Shown: piece after piece, positions 47,630 to 59,289 of the stretch | Numbering within the stretch: position 1 is the first letter of the stretch | How the letters are laid out: each line of letters starts with the position of its first letter | Origin: Zasmidium citrigriseum | Taxonomy: Eukaryota > Ascomycota > Dothideomycetes > Mycosphaerellales > Mycosphaerellaceae | DNA length: 64,000 bases | Assembly (NCBI GenBank): GCA_002786025.1 | Contig: NHNW01000043.1 | Location: 372,001-436,000 of the forward strand | Direction of reading: 5' to 3' | Made by a program: the position numbers and the translations under genes | The notes under the pieces: generated by a model | What the model was told of the DNA's origin: nothing | The model's database searches: none | The model's input: the letters and a program-made list of their open reading frames with translations, nothing else

Positions 47630-48050
47630 TTAGTTCCCGGGTATCGGGCTTAGCGTCGAGTATCTCTATTATCTACGTACACTTACCGAAAGCGCCGTTC
47701 TTATCGTCCTTTAGGCTTACGTCCCTCTCGTCGCTAACCGTCTTAATCGCTAGACGAGCCTCGTATACTAACTACTTAAGCTTTACGCCGTCGGCGTATC
47801 CTATTTCCTATCGCCCTAGTACGGAGGTTAGTAGAAGGCCTCCTAGATAGCGTAGTATTTATATACTTATAATAAGTCTATCGGCGAGTCGGACGAAGGC
47901 CTTAAGCTATTAGTACCTTCTATTACCGCGGACGTTTTAGATAGCAATTAGAGTTCCTATCTTAGCGGCTAGATCTACTCCTAGCTAGTCGATATCTATA
48001 ATATATACTATCGAGAGGGTCTCCGTTAACTCCCGTACTACCTTTAACGA
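47630..48050 (-). pseudogene. Relic of helical N-terminal-domain-like protein
   Basis: The - frame reads TETLSIVYIIDIDQLGVDLA (about 48030-47970), KAFVRLADRLIISIQILRYL (47910-47850), GVKLQQLVYEARLAIKTVSD (about 47795-47735), and finishes with an acidic/Lys-rich segment near 47640. Fungal death-fold-like N-terminal domains (HeLo and relatives, often fused to NLR-type ATPases) have a similar look: a hydrophobic start after Met-Glu/Asp-Pro/Thr-Leu-Ser, then amphipathic helices. That resemblance is by eye only. No downstream NACHT or kinase part was found. Length as seen is about 140 residues. Confidence 0.42.
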
Positions 48051-49210
48051 TATACGAAATCCTTCTAAAGGATTACCGCTCGCGTCTCGCTTAGGTAGAG
48101 CGAATAAAGATATACTTAGCCTATTATTAGAGTAGAAGTCTTAGATATATTTACTAGTACGAAGCCTAGAAGTAACTAGTAGTATTAAATACCGCCTAGG
48201 GTATAGTCGAGGAGGTATTAAGGGTTAAGAGGCTTAAAATAGTAGACGAGGCGAGAGGTATAGTATATATATACTATAAGAGGTAAGGTCGGACGGGACG
48301 GGCCGCCGGCCGCCGCTATCGATACCGCCGTACTAGTACTAGATAGTATTCGTCGTTACTTTCTAGCTCGTAGTAAAGCTATACCGAATTATCCTCGTAA
48401 TACCCCCGGATCTCCTAGTATAGTAAGACGTATAAAAGGCGTAATATATAATACCGACGAGTAAATAATATTAAGCGGGACGTACCTCTAGCTAGTATCG
48501 CGCTTCTTCTTAGTACCAGCCGGGTTTCGTTATTACTTTATAGTTCGTAGCTACGCCTAGCTTAATCGTCGCTGTTAAATATAAGGACTACTATACCCTT
48601 ATTACTATTAACTGTCTCTAGTACCTTCCCGGGAGTAACCTAGCGTAACGACCAACCTACCGTATTACGATTAGACTATATCGATAGATTTCCTTAATTC
48701 TAAGCTCCCTATACTCTATACCTAGATAAACGCTATCGCTACGACTAATAGATATAGCTAAATCCGGCTACCCTAGATTCTACCCTATACGCTAAGGAAC
48801 CTTATATACTAGTAGACTTTACTATCGTAAGCTTTCGTAAACTATCGTAAGAAGGGGTACGTCTTCTATAGAGGACTTTATCGACGACGTATATTTACCG
48901 ACGACTTTCTACGCCGGTACTACTTTTCTCGGAGGATCTAATATAGCCGATATCGAACTACGTGTATATTTATTTATAGGTCTAGCGGCTACCGATTAAG
49001 CTAGAAACCGGGGTAATATACTATAAATATACTACGCCTTTTTACGCTCTTTTACGATCTCTTACGATACCTTACGATAATATTATCTACCGTTAGAAGA
49101 CGGGTTACGACGCTAACGCTTCGCTAGCTCTACGCTAGCTCGCTATCGAGTATTTAAGAAACCTCTCGCTCCCGCTCTACTGTCTTTCCTTTCTCCTACT
49201 TCGTCGTCGC
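48051..49210. other. No confident gene; palindromes and promoter-like DNA
   Basis: Contains GCCGCCGGCCGCC (48302) and ACCAGCCGGGTTTCG (48516), members of the right-block palindrome family, plus scattered short frames. Near 49020-49090 there is a short tandem CTTTTACGCTCTTTTACGAT-like stretch (TTACG repeated four times), followed by GC-rich DNA leading into the relic starting at about 49220. Confidence 0.4.
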
Positions 49211-49219
49211 TAGTAAGTA

Positions 49220-50865
49220 CCTTAGGTATTAAAGCGCTAGTCTTTTATTAGAAGCCTTCTTCTTAGTTATAGCCTCTTCTCTCCCTTTACTACTAAATAA
49301 ACTATAGCGCTCGGTGTTCGAGTTTAACGCTTATATATAGTACGTCAACGTCCTCCGCTAAGACTAGACCTCTAGTACGCTAGGTAGCTATATTTATAAA
49401 CTAGATAATACTATCGTTAACGCCGATCGCTAGAGTTAGATATTATCGCGGATATTACTCGCTTCTAACCGTTAGGTCTAACTTATTATCCGCCTCGATC
49501 CCGTACTCGAACCCTTTACGCTCTAGCCTACTATCGTAGACTAGGCGCTTATTACGTAGTAGCGATCTACTATTCTAGATCTTATCGTTACTATAGTCGA
49601 AATCTCGCAGTAGATACTTAGCCGTCGGGAGTATAGCGTCGTCCCGTATACGCCTTACTTTATCCCTCTCTATATACTAAGGCTATACCTCGCCCGTCTT
49701 AGTGTATAGTAAGCCGCGTCGGTATCGTAGGTATAGTCTCTAGCCTAGCGTCCTAGTAGCTCGCTACCTAATACTTTAGCTATATTTATCGACGTTCCTC
49801 CCCTCCCGACTTATCCCTCCTATACCCGCTAGCTTATCCGCGATTAGATCTATATCGCCCTTAGGGAGCTTTAGTCTAATTATAATATTATCTCTATTAC
49901 GCCGACCTCCCTTATCCTAACACCCGATATATAGCGCCTAATCCGGCCCTATCTCGGATAAACGGTATAATAGTAGCTAGTTAAGGGTATATACTAGATA
50001 CGTCGGTAGCTAGCTATCGATACGCGAGTTCTAGCTAAGAGTAGCGCTACCGCGATAATAGAGGAAAGTAGCTTACTCGAATCCTTTAGAGTCCTCGCCG
50101 AGGTCGTATAGTCTACGTTACGGGACGCTATATCGACCGTATAGCCTTATATCGACGACGACGTCTAGTAGTAGCTTTAGTACCTCGTCGTCGCTGCTTC
50201 TTTTAACGCTATATTATTATATACTAGTTACCCTACGGTAGTAGATAGGGACTAAAATACAACCCCTACTATTACTACTCCTTACGGGAACCCTCTTTAT
50301 ATCTACGCCGTTAGGGAATAGCTAGGCTCGCCTATACTAGATAATTACCCCGATAATATTTCTAGACTCCCTCTCGTCCTCCTAGCGCTCTACGGCCTTA
50401 CCTAAGAGGCTTAGTTAGCCGTCCGATACCTCGCTACCTTATTCCGATACCTCCCTACTTAGTATTCGGAAGTAGTAGATCGTATAATCGTCGTCGAAGG
50501 CCTTCGCTAGTTACGATCTATCCAACGGTAATACGTAAGGGCTAACTTACTAGTAGACCCTCGTATCGAGTATAATATCGCTATAGTACGTTAGTTTAAG
50601 GATAAGCTCTTCGATTAGGTTATAGTAAACCCGGATAGTAAAGTAGGCGAGTTCGTCCCTAAGCCGTAGGATAACTACGAGGTCGTTTATAGTACGGCCA
50701 GGTCGATACTATAGAGCCGCCTTAGCGCTAGCGGTCGCGTAGAAGATTAGGGACCTAGATTAATTAGATTTAAAGACGGAGAGTATTCGTTATTCGACGT
50801 AGATATAACGGAAGAGGACGACGTAGTAGTAATATTACGTAAGAGCGATTTCTTGTAATATACCG
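49220..50865 (+). pseudogene. Unrecognised relic of about 545 codons
   Basis: A single + frame is followed for over 1.6 kb with TAG read as Trp/Gln. It includes VFEFNAYIQYVNVLR (about 49314), LDPVLEPFTLQPTIVDQALI, SSSLPNTLAIFIDVPPLPTY (about 49757-49816), ESSLLESFRVLAEVVQSTLR (about 50065-50123), ASFNAILLYTSYPTVVDRD and GPRLIRFKDGEYSFFDVD (about 50743-50800), ending in acidic EEDDVVVILRKSDFL. It is mixed helical, with no membrane segment or known motif. The frame shows no intron, which makes it one of the cleanest relics in the right block. Function unknown. Confidence 0.6.
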
Positions 50866-51650
50866 GGAATATTTAATAATATTTAGCTATATAAGTAATA
50901 TTTCTAAGTATATAATAGCTTTAAAGGCAAATTGTATAATCGCTATCGTATATAGTTATAGCTATTCGACGGTTCGGGGCTCTAGGCTATATAATCTTAT
51001 TTCTAATCTAGGGTCCTACTTTACGGACTAGTATAGTCTTATATAGTCTGTCCTAGCACCTTTTCTATTCCTTCTAGGCCGTTAACAAGAGGCGAGGATC
51101 GCGAAAGCTAAGGCCGAGGTCTATATCGAGTAATATAAATATTATCCCTTTAAATCGAAGTTTAATCGACCTAGGTGTACTTTATTTAGAATAGTAGTCT
51201 CTAGTATTACTATCTAATATTTAGGGTTAATATTAAAGTTAAGAGATTAATAATAGCTACTAAGGTTAAGATCTAAGCTAAGGTTACGGTTAATATTAAA
51301 AGTAAGCTTCTATATAACTAAGGTATAATAGTACGACTTATAGGTAATTACTATTCGTAGTAGGTTATAACTATATACCCTTAAGACTAATATAGAGTAC
51401 TATCTTTCTATATAGCGATAGTTTATAGTTAATTCTAATTTAATATCGGGAGTTAGATCTAAGATTCGAGTCGCAAGGTCTTTTATCTTAGTAATAACTA
51501 CTACTAAATCTATTATAACTACAACTACGCTAAATAGTAGTATTAACTACGTATTTACTAAGAATTAGGGTACGTAATATATCCGAACTTCTTTATTATT
51601 TCTACTACGAATTAGTAAAGTTTAATATATATCCTTCGTACGATAGTAAA
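50866..51650. other. AT-rich stretch without a gene
   Basis: AT-rich DNA with a few surviving TG/CA (for example 50931-50940) and a loosely repeated GGTTAATATTAAA string (51227 and 51288). No frame, RNA gene or palindrome was seen. Confidence 0.5.
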
Positions 51651-51654
51651 CTAT

Positions 51655-52360
51655 AATGTTCTAATCCTCTCTAATACTACCCTAATCTATCTTAAGCTTA
51701 GCGTCTACATAGTCTAGGTACTTATCGAGCGCGCGCTCTATATCGTCGTAGCCCTTCTAGAAGATACCCCTTATCTTTTCCTATAACGAGTCTAGGCTAT
51801 CCGATAGGATACCGTCTACTATAGCCTTCGCCCTCTACGCTAGGAAGTCTAGTAGAGTCTAGTCCTAGCCTTTACTATCGTTTCGCCCTATTATTAACTA
51901 TATTAGTATATCGACGAGTCTACTAGTATAGCGAGCGACTTACTTATTAGGAGCGCTATTAGGAAGAGCCCTATTACGCTAATAAAGTCGACTCTAGTAT
52001 TAAGGCCGCTCTCTCTCGCGGTAATAATCTTAGCGAGATAGTCGGCTACGTCGGGCTATAGTAGCTAGTCGACTAGGATATTAGCGAAATAGGCGCTTAC
52101 TTCGTCTAGAGTTACTCCTTCGCGACGGAAGCCGTCTAATATCTCCTAACCTATCTAGAGCTACCTACCGTTCGTAGCCTAGGTTACTCGCCGCTCTATA
52201 CGCTCGCGCCGTATCGGTTTAATTATAGCCGCCTTCTACTACTTCCTCGTCTTATACTTCGGATATAGTTAGACTAGAACTATTACTGCGGTTATCGCTT
52301 TATCTTATCGTACCTTTTACTTGTTCGCTATCTTCTACGTACCTTACCTTACTCGCTATA
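51655..52360 (-). pseudogene. Unrecognised two-segment relic on minus strand
   Basis: The upstream - segment (about 52150-51910) reads REGVTLDEVSAYFANILVD, then ADYLAKIITARESGLNTRVD and FISVIGLFLIALLISKSLAI, which would be a membrane helix. A second - segment (about 51850-51660) in another frame reads AKAIVDGILSDSLDSLQEKI, RGIFQKGYDDIERALDKYLD and YVDAKLKID. A small intron or indel is needed between them. The two halves together resemble a membrane protein with an amphipathic helical tail. No family was recognised. Confidence 0.5.
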
Positions 52361-53035
52361 AACTAGAGGAGAGTAACCCCGAACGCCGACCGGTCTTAAG
52401 CTAGTATTTATAGTTAGCGAAGTTAGGTTTAGAAGGGGGTTTATATATACTAAACGTGTTATATAATTACGTTACCGCCGGCCGGAGCTAAGTGTTACTT
52501 TTATTTACTTACTCTATCTCCTATACTTTAACTATACAAGTTCTAATTATATATCCTAATAGTTTACGCTCGACTATTGTAATAAGAGCCTTATTAGTAT
52601 AGTAGCGGCTTTTACTAGCGTACTAGGGCTATCCTACCGATCCTATATCTATTCGTCTTCCTCTTACGGGGTTTCTACCGGAGTCGCTACGTATCCGCCT
52701 AGTCGTATAGTAGGTAGGAGTAGTCGAAACTACGCCTATCTAACGACCCTACCTCGATCCCTAGGCGTAATTCGCTATTACGTTTCCCTCGTAGGGGCTA
52801 CGTCTAGCTACTTCGCGACTACCTTTAGTAGTCTCTTACTCGCCTAGATTACTAATTCTATTAGATATCCTTTTCTTTAGGCGGGAGGGATATCGTTAAG
52901 TAGGCGGCCTATTAGTATTATTAGCGGCGCCGCTCTTACTCTATCCTATCCGCCTATATACTCTCGATCTATAGGGGCGTTAGTTAATTACCCTTCTATA
53001 CCTTAAGGATCGCTTTCGACTTACCGCTACTAACT
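52361..53035. other. Palindromes and unassigned DNA
   Basis: CGCCGACCGGTCTTAAG (about 52384) and TTACCGCCGGCCGGAGCT (about 52471) flank a TATA-containing stretch. Surviving TG is seen near 52458 and 52490. The rest has only short, inconsistent frames, though the 3' end of the relic at 53.04 kb may extend to about 52.93 kb. Confidence 0.4.
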
Positions 53036-53760
53036 ATCTCTACCGCTAGTGTAACTACGCCTACCTAGCGTACGTAGCCGTCCCGTCGATAATATTACTA
53101 AGCGAGTAATATAGCTAGCGTATAGGACGCCGGAGGGGTTCTATAGACTCGTATATCCCTAATAAGGGTCTCTACGAAGCCGTTCGTCTCTAGTAGACCG
53201 TCGGTCTCTATTCTCTTTACGAACTAAAGCGGTAGTTCTACGCTATCTACTACCTATTCGTCCCTATACGCCCCTATTCGAGCTACTATAGATATTAGTA
53301 TATTCGTTATATCGTAGAGCGTATTCTAGCTCCGAAGGTCGTAGTAGTAGATACTATTCAATATATATATAGAGTCGTTACCTAGTATCGCTAAGTAGTC
53401 CTAGGGTATCGTTCTATAAACTTTAGGTAATATTCGTCTAGGTCGAGGTACTAGTAACGTAGGCTACGTACTCCTAGATCTACTTACCTCCCTATATAGA
53501 ATTATAGCGTAGCTATTATTATCGAAGCCCTCTATCTTATTACCCGCCTAGAGCTTATCCTACGCTAACTTACGCCCTCTAGTACGGTAGTTACTATAAA
53601 GCGCGGAGTCGCTATAGGAGGCCTAGTTCTCTCTTTACTCGTATATAGATTACTATAGATTAGTTTAGGTTTCTCCTAGGGCGACCCTCGACGCCCTATA
53701 GAGTTAAAGTCGTATTCGTTTACGTTTTTAATACACCCTATATTAGGTTTATATACTCGG
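53036..53760 (-). pseudogene. Unrecognised Trp-rich relic on minus strand
   Basis: The - frame with TAG as Trp is coherent for about 240 residues. It reads YRASRVALGETQTNL (about 53700), then RGRKLAQDKLQAGNKIEGFD (53580-53521), RPRRILPKVYRTIP, DYLAILGNDSIYILNSIYYY (53400-53341), NTLYDITNILISIVARIGAY (about 53325-53268) and VKRIETDGLLETNGFVETLI (53220-53161). Many stops fall where Trp fits well. No domain was recognised. It lies in the same minus-strand group as the relics at 42.2-48.0 and 51.7-52.4 kb. Confidence 0.52.
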
Positions 53761-55375
53761 CCTATTAGGAGTAATATAGAACAACCCGTCTCTTCTACCC
53801 TTTTTAGGTAAGGTAGACTAGACGCGAGCCTATAATTGCGGTAATATTAGTCGTATCGACCCTTACTATATTACTAATCCCGTCGGTTAGTAGTTCTACC
53901 TAGCCCTCTAATAGCCTTATAAGTTACATAAGGTTAACCTCGCGACTTACCTCTACTAGACCGAGTAAACTATCTACGGTAAAGCTAACGAGTAAGAGTA
54001 CGATCCTATATATAGCGGTCTTCTATACTAGCTTTAAAGTAAGGTATATCGCCCGTAACTATTAGATTTATTAGGAGTACTTATCTCTATAGCCTAGGTT
54101 TCCTTACTTATAGAATATATACGTATACTCCGCCTTCTAACGCCTATAGCTACTATACTTAAAAACCAGTCGGTATTTAACTATACTTTTTCCTAGTAGC
54201 TAATTAGGCTAGTACGCCGCGCGCGACGCTATTATCCTTACTAGTTACCGACCCGAATACTTAGGTTAACTAGTTCGGCCCCCTTATCGACCTAGAGAAC
54301 CGGTAACTATCGAACCGTATTAGGCGTAGCGTAGTACTCGGCGATAAACAGGCGTTTCCGCGTATAGGCCTCGATACTCGAGCGAGGTAGACGAGGGTAG
54401 TCTTTTATAAGGACGAGGAAATGTTATAATTACCTATATCTACGTTCCTACCCGGGGTCTCTAAATCGTAGGTTAACGTAAATAGTCGAATTAGACGGTT
54501 ACGTATTTCCTTTACTAACTCGATTCGGCGTACTAGAGGTATCTCGCTTAGGGTCCCCTACCTAAGCCTACTAAAGTCCCGGTATTAAACTTTTCTTTCT
54601 ATTATTAATAAGACCCGCTATATTTAACTAGCTACGGACGACGTAATCCGCCGGGGAAAGCTACCCGGTCTATAGCCTATACTTATATATCGTCCTACTA
54701 CCTAAAATTCGCCCGGGATACGGAGGTAACCGTCGGGCCTTAGTATACTCTCGCTCTATCCTCGAAGGGAACTTTCCGCTCTAATATAAGTACTAGGTTC
54801 GATAGTAGGGATATTTAGCGGATATAAAGTATAAGGATATCCGTTCGAGGCTAATCGACGTCCTATTTAGGTTACGCGTAGAAGACTCGACCTCTATAAA
54901 GAGCTCTATCTATAATCCTATCCTACTACTTATTAGACTATTATAAAATTTAATCTCCCGTACGTACTATCGAGCGCCGATCGGCGCTTAGTAGTACTCC
55001 TTCGTAGCTAGAGACGTCGAACGTTTATATAATTCTATATAGGATACGATAATTAATATATTATAAATCTATATATACTAGATATCCGTATACTAGTATA
55101 TATTAGTATACGGCTCCTAGTACGTTAGGTACTCTATACCCGTCTATAAGCGAAAGTACTTATATCTTAGAATAGTTCTAGTAGCATCTAGGAATTCGGC
55201 TACTACTATACCTAGTTCCCGAAGGTACTCCTAAGCGGAATCGGGATATTAATCCTAATATCTCCTAGATATATCCTTAAACTTATATAGCGCCTATAAC
55301 TAAAGTTCTAGTATCGGAGATAGGACTTAACTGTCGTTAGACCTACGCTTAAGGCGAACTATACGAATTAGCGTA
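53761..55375. other. Fragmentary relics, no confident gene
   Basis: A - strand segment at about 54260-54040 reads RIIASRAAYQPNQLLGKSIV and KAEYTYIFYKQGNLGYRDK. The rest shows only short frames. Palindromes AAAAACCAGTCGGTATTTAA (54164-54183) and GCGCCGATCGGCGCT (54974) are present. The first is a nearly complete copy of the family consensus and lies in AT-rich, probably intergenic or intronic DNA. Confidence 0.4.
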
Positions 55376-55680
55376 TTAGCGTATTAGTTACCGTCGTTAT
55401 AGTACGACTTACCTTCCTTCGCTTCGAGTACTATAGTAGCTATCGCCCTAGCCTAGCCTACGCCGCCGTCCTTAAACGCCGCCTAAAGTACTAGTAGTTT
55501 AGCGAGTATTACGTTATAGCTATCCTTCGTTTTCCCTATTAAGACGTCCGCTATTATATCTATATATCTATCGCTTATAGTCCGCTCGATACCTACGTAT
55601 CTAGGGATATCTACTACCTCTTATAGTAGGTCTACCGTCGTAGTAATCCGTAGTCGATAGCTAGTAGGTTAGGTATATTA
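55376..55680 (-). pseudogene. Unrecognised relic fragment with LLxxLAKLL-like motif
   Basis: The - frame reads VDIPRYVGIERTISDRYIDI (about 55614-55556), DVLIGKTKDSYNVILAKLLV (about 55548-55490), then AAFKDGGVG and AIATIVLEAKEGK. The DSYNVILAKLL string resembles EGYDIILGKLL in the relic at 42.2-42.85 kb and GINITLAKLLIL in the one at 58.4-59.07 kb. Length as seen is about 85 residues. The similarity is short and by eye. Confidence 0.45.
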
Positions 55681-56425
55681 GATATATTGTCTTAGGTCTT
55701 AGGTTATTGTATTTGTCTCGTATAGGACGAAGGGGTAGAATTATACGCCTAGGAAGGCTACGGGTACGAATATAAGTCGCCGTAGGTGTTTACGAATAGT
55801 ATTCGTAGGCGAGAGTTCGTTACTAGGGAGTAGGGTAGTCTTAGGTATACCCGTCCTTATTATATACTTCGACTAGCGGAAGGTTCGTAGGCCTCGACTA
55901 CGCTCTAATAGTAGGGCTCGTAATAAGCTTACTCTATCTAGAGACTAGTCGCTACCTAGGCCGAGTATTCCGCTAGTAGGCTTATTCGCTAGCGTAGTAT
56001 AGTATAGAGAAAGCGCGAATTAGGCTCGGTGTAATAGTTTTAGTATATATCGTATCCTAGACTCGCTCTAAACGTATAAGGTAATCTTTTTAATTACGGC
56101 GGAGCCTAGTATACCTATAAACTCCCGTTAATCGTCCTCCTCCTTATCTTTAGGCTCCGCTAGAAAGTCTAGACTCCCCGCTTACGTAAATAGTAGTTCT
56201 CGCCGTTTCTTTACCCCGCCTCTACCCTTTAGGTATATCCGCTATTCGCCTCTTCGTACTAGGGTACTATCCGGTCGCCTTACGACTACTCGGTCTATTC
56301 GCTAGTATACTTATATAGCGAGCTATTATATATATCGCCGCGCCTATATCGCTAATATATTATCTATTATTTAACGTATTAGGATAGTAAGGGGCGCTAT
56401 TATTATCTTATCGTTACCGTCTAAT
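55681..56425. other. No confident gene
   Basis: Short discontinuous frames only. A run of GGTTAGGTATATTAGATATATTG-type DNA near 55665-55700 retains a little TG. No palindrome of either family was recognised here. Confidence 0.4.
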
Positions 56426-56429
56426 TACT

Positions 56430-57010
56430 CGTAGGCTATAGATATTAGCGGGGTTTTTACTATAAATTATAGCGGTCTTACTATTATAGACTATATTAGT
56501 AGCTACGGTAACGGCTACTATCTACCTCTAGTTACTACCTCGATGGTAATACTACGCTATAAGTAACGCGCCTAGTATATAGGCTAGCTCGGGGCTACCC
56601 TCCTTCTATATATCTCTTAGGGTTAACTCCGCGAAGCTATCTATCTCCCTAAGGTCGTTAATACTAAGTCGCTATAGGAACTAGAGCGGAAGTTCGATAC
56701 CCCTAACGATATATTCGTCTAGCGAACCTAGGCGTAGTACTACGATCGTTAGCGCGGCTATATTATTATAGATAAGGTATAGGAAGAGGCGGAATAGGAT
56801 ATAGGTATATACGATAGTAGTCGACGTACTCTTAGCTAGAGCTTAGTCGCGGCCGCTCTAGTCTTAGGGTTAGCTAGGGTGTATTTAACTTTAGGTAGTA
56901 GGCGAGTATAGGAGGTCTCTATACTAGGATATAATAAGTTTATCGTACTTATACCTATCTACGATAACTTACGTTTATCTAATAGGGGTTTATTAGGCTA
57001 TATCTAATAA
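56430..57010 (+). pseudogene. Unrecognised relic on plus strand
   Basis: The + frame reads GVFTINYSGLTIIDYISSYG (about 56449-56508), YLPLVTTSMVILRYK (containing one of the few surviving ATG codons, about 56544), GATLLLYIS, EAIYLPKVVNTKSLQELERK (about 56632-56691), FDTPNDIFVQRTQAQYYDR and GYIIIDKVQEEAEQDIGIYD. About 190 residues are visible and no family was recognised. It may join the next relic (57.4-58.1 kb) through introns, since both are + and close together. Confidence 0.45.
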
Positions 57011-57399
57011 TAATAATAAAGCCCCCCTTAGATTATTAGTAATACTATAGCTCCGATATACTCGAAGCGGTTCGCCTATATAACGATCCTATTCGCCGTA
57101 CCCTACCGAACTTATAATATACTCGTAAAGTTATAGCGTTTCCTATCGTCGGCTAATCGTACTATACGCTACGTATAGAGTTACCTAGCTTCCCTACCGG
57201 AATATATAGTCTAAATAAGCTTCGATATATACTAGGCTATATCGGGATCGACCGGATATATAACGCTATACTATATAAGGTACTCTCGCTAGCGAGTAGC
57301 TACCTTGGACGATAGCTAATAGATCTACTCGACGTATAAGACGGCGCGGCGTCGCTTACCGCTAAATACTAAACTACGGTTATATAAGCCGATAGGATC

Positions 57400-58135
57400 G
57401 CGCGGAAACTATAGTTCCTACTAGAAGCCGTTCCCAATCTATATACTAAGCTAGCCTACTATTAGGACGAGTAAGACCTAACGGTATTTAACTACTAGTA
57501 TAGTCGTATATATAGCCTCCGCGTAGAAAGGCTTCGCTAACGCTTGGTAGGTACGAGCTACTTACGCTCGTTATAGGTAATAAGCTATTTAGTCGTCGAG
57601 TACTCCGCTATATCTATATAAAGAAAGAGAGGGAAGAAGTAACGGCTCGCCTCTACCGTAGAAACAAATATATTACCTAGGGCCTCGCGCCCGAGTAGTA
57701 TAGCTAGGCCGATACGATCCTCGAGCGGTAGAGCGAGGTCGAGGGCCCTTTAGTAGAGATAGCGAAAGGGTTAGAAGAGGCCGGGAGCGCTAGCGACTTA
57801 TAAGCCTCCCGTAGGATCTACGAATAGCTTAAACGCCTCGTAGGAGACTAAACCTTCCGTCCTCGGGAGTCTAGTATAACGTTAATAGACTACTAGCGGT
57901 CGTTACCTCTCGAGACGAGTAGGCGTATATTGTTCCGTATAAGGCGGGTCCTTCTAGAAAGGCTAGTAGGCGCTATTAATAAGAAGGAGATCTACTATTA
58001 CTAACGGTATTTATAGGGGTTAGTAGACCGTAGCGACGAGTAAGCTTTTATAGACTACGTATATACTATAATAGAAATATACTTTAACGAAGACTTTGTT
58101 AACGAATACTATTTAGGAGAGGTAGGTCTCTTTTA
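57400..58135 (+). pseudogene. Unrecognised helical relic on plus strand
   Basis: The + frame reads ASLTLGRYELLTLVIGNKLF (about 57530), then KKEREEVTARLYRRNKYIT, GPLVEIAKGLEEAGSASDLQ (about 57741-57800), SRRIYEQLKRLVGDQTFRPR, LETSRRILFRIRRVLLERLV (about 57910-57970), GAINKKEIYYYQRYLQGLVD and YTIIEIYFNEDFVNEYYLGE (about 58062-58121). It is strongly helical, charged and rich in Arg/Glu/Leu/Tyr; no membrane segment or known motif was seen. Stops are only TAG/TAA. It could be the C-terminal exon of the relic at 56.4-57.0 kb. Confidence 0.52.
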
Positions 58136-58385
58136 ATCTACGTATAGCCTATATCGTAGTAATCGCTTTATATAGTTCGTTTCGAACTAGTTATAGTATA
58201 TACGGTTATAGATAAGGGTATAGACGATTAGGTATATAATACGCTAGTATAGGCCGATCGATTATATTAGGGGGAATAAGTATATCTAATATCGGGATTA
58301 AATATATATATACTATCCTATAGTAATAAACCTAATCTAAAGCTAACTAGAATACCAGCCGGGGTTTAGGCGTACTCGTCTAACT
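58136..58385. other. Intergenic region with palindrome
   Basis: ACCAGCCGGGGTTTAGG at about 58354 marks the gap between a + relic and a - relic whose 3' ends face each other. No coding frame was seen. Confidence 0.45.
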
Positions 58386-59075
58386 AATCGATCTGTAAAG
58401 CCTCTACCTAGGCTTATCCCTTACTTAGTAACCTATAGGTATAGCTTACTATCCTAAGTCGGGTTTAGGTTCCTCTATAACTTAAATAACGGGTCTACTA
58501 GAGTAGCTATCGGGAGATCGGGGAACTACTAGAGCGTATTACGTATCTCCTCGATCCGCTCGTTAGTCTACTTACGCGTCTCGTCTATACTAGGCTTACT
58601 ATCTAGGATAGTCGATAGCGTACCCTATAGTTCGACAATCGGGCCTAGTACCTAGCTATCGAAGCTACCTCGTAAGGTCCGAACTAGGGTTTCCGCGTTA
58701 GTTTATTCTATATACGGCGTTCGTAATAGGGGCTAATTACTTACTCTACGTAGCGTCGTACGTAATCGTACCTAATGTACTCGCCTAATCTTCGCCTCTA
58801 TCCTTACCCCTAGCCTATAATATAAGTAACTTCGCTAAGGTAATATTAATTCCGTCTAGATTCTCGTATCTATAGCGGAGCCTAAGGACCTAGAGGCTTA
58901 CTTAGTTAGTAGTAAGGTTATAGGGCTCGGGGTTTTACTTTTCGATCTCGAATAGCGTACCCTCTACCGAGATATATAGTATACTATTAGGGTGCGCCGT
59001 CGTCTATATTAGTATCTTAGGAGCTATAACTTAGTCGAGGCTAGGTCTTCGAACGATCGCGTTATAGTAATAGTA
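58386..59075 (-). pseudogene. Unrecognised relic with coiled-coil segment
   Basis: The - frame starts near 59060 and reads VIAPKILIQTTAHPNSILYI (about 59028-58969), SVEGTLFEIEKQNPEPYNLT and LDGINITLAKLLILQARGK (about 58859-58803). After a frame change (small intron or indel near 58800) it reads NAETLVRTLRGSFDSQVLGP (about 58702-58643), IVELQGTLSTILDSKPSIDE and TRKQTNERIEEIRNTLQQFP (about 58582-58523). The last part looks like an amphipathic or coiled-coil helix. A CCGACCGG palindrome at 59081 lies at the 5' end. Family unknown. Confidence 0.52.
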
Positions 59076-59289
59076 AGTACCGACCGGAGGTCGCGTATTT
59101 ATATAAGGATAAAGAAGGAAGAGAGGTTAACGACCCTCTAGGTAGTATATATACGATCCGGGCGGTTACGTATTTACTCGAACTCCGCCCGGCGTTCTCC
59201 TTTACTACGTAGTAGCTATATAAGCTACGTTAGAGATATATACGGGTAGTCGTCGTCTATATACGCTATATAACTTAGAGCTTCTATTA

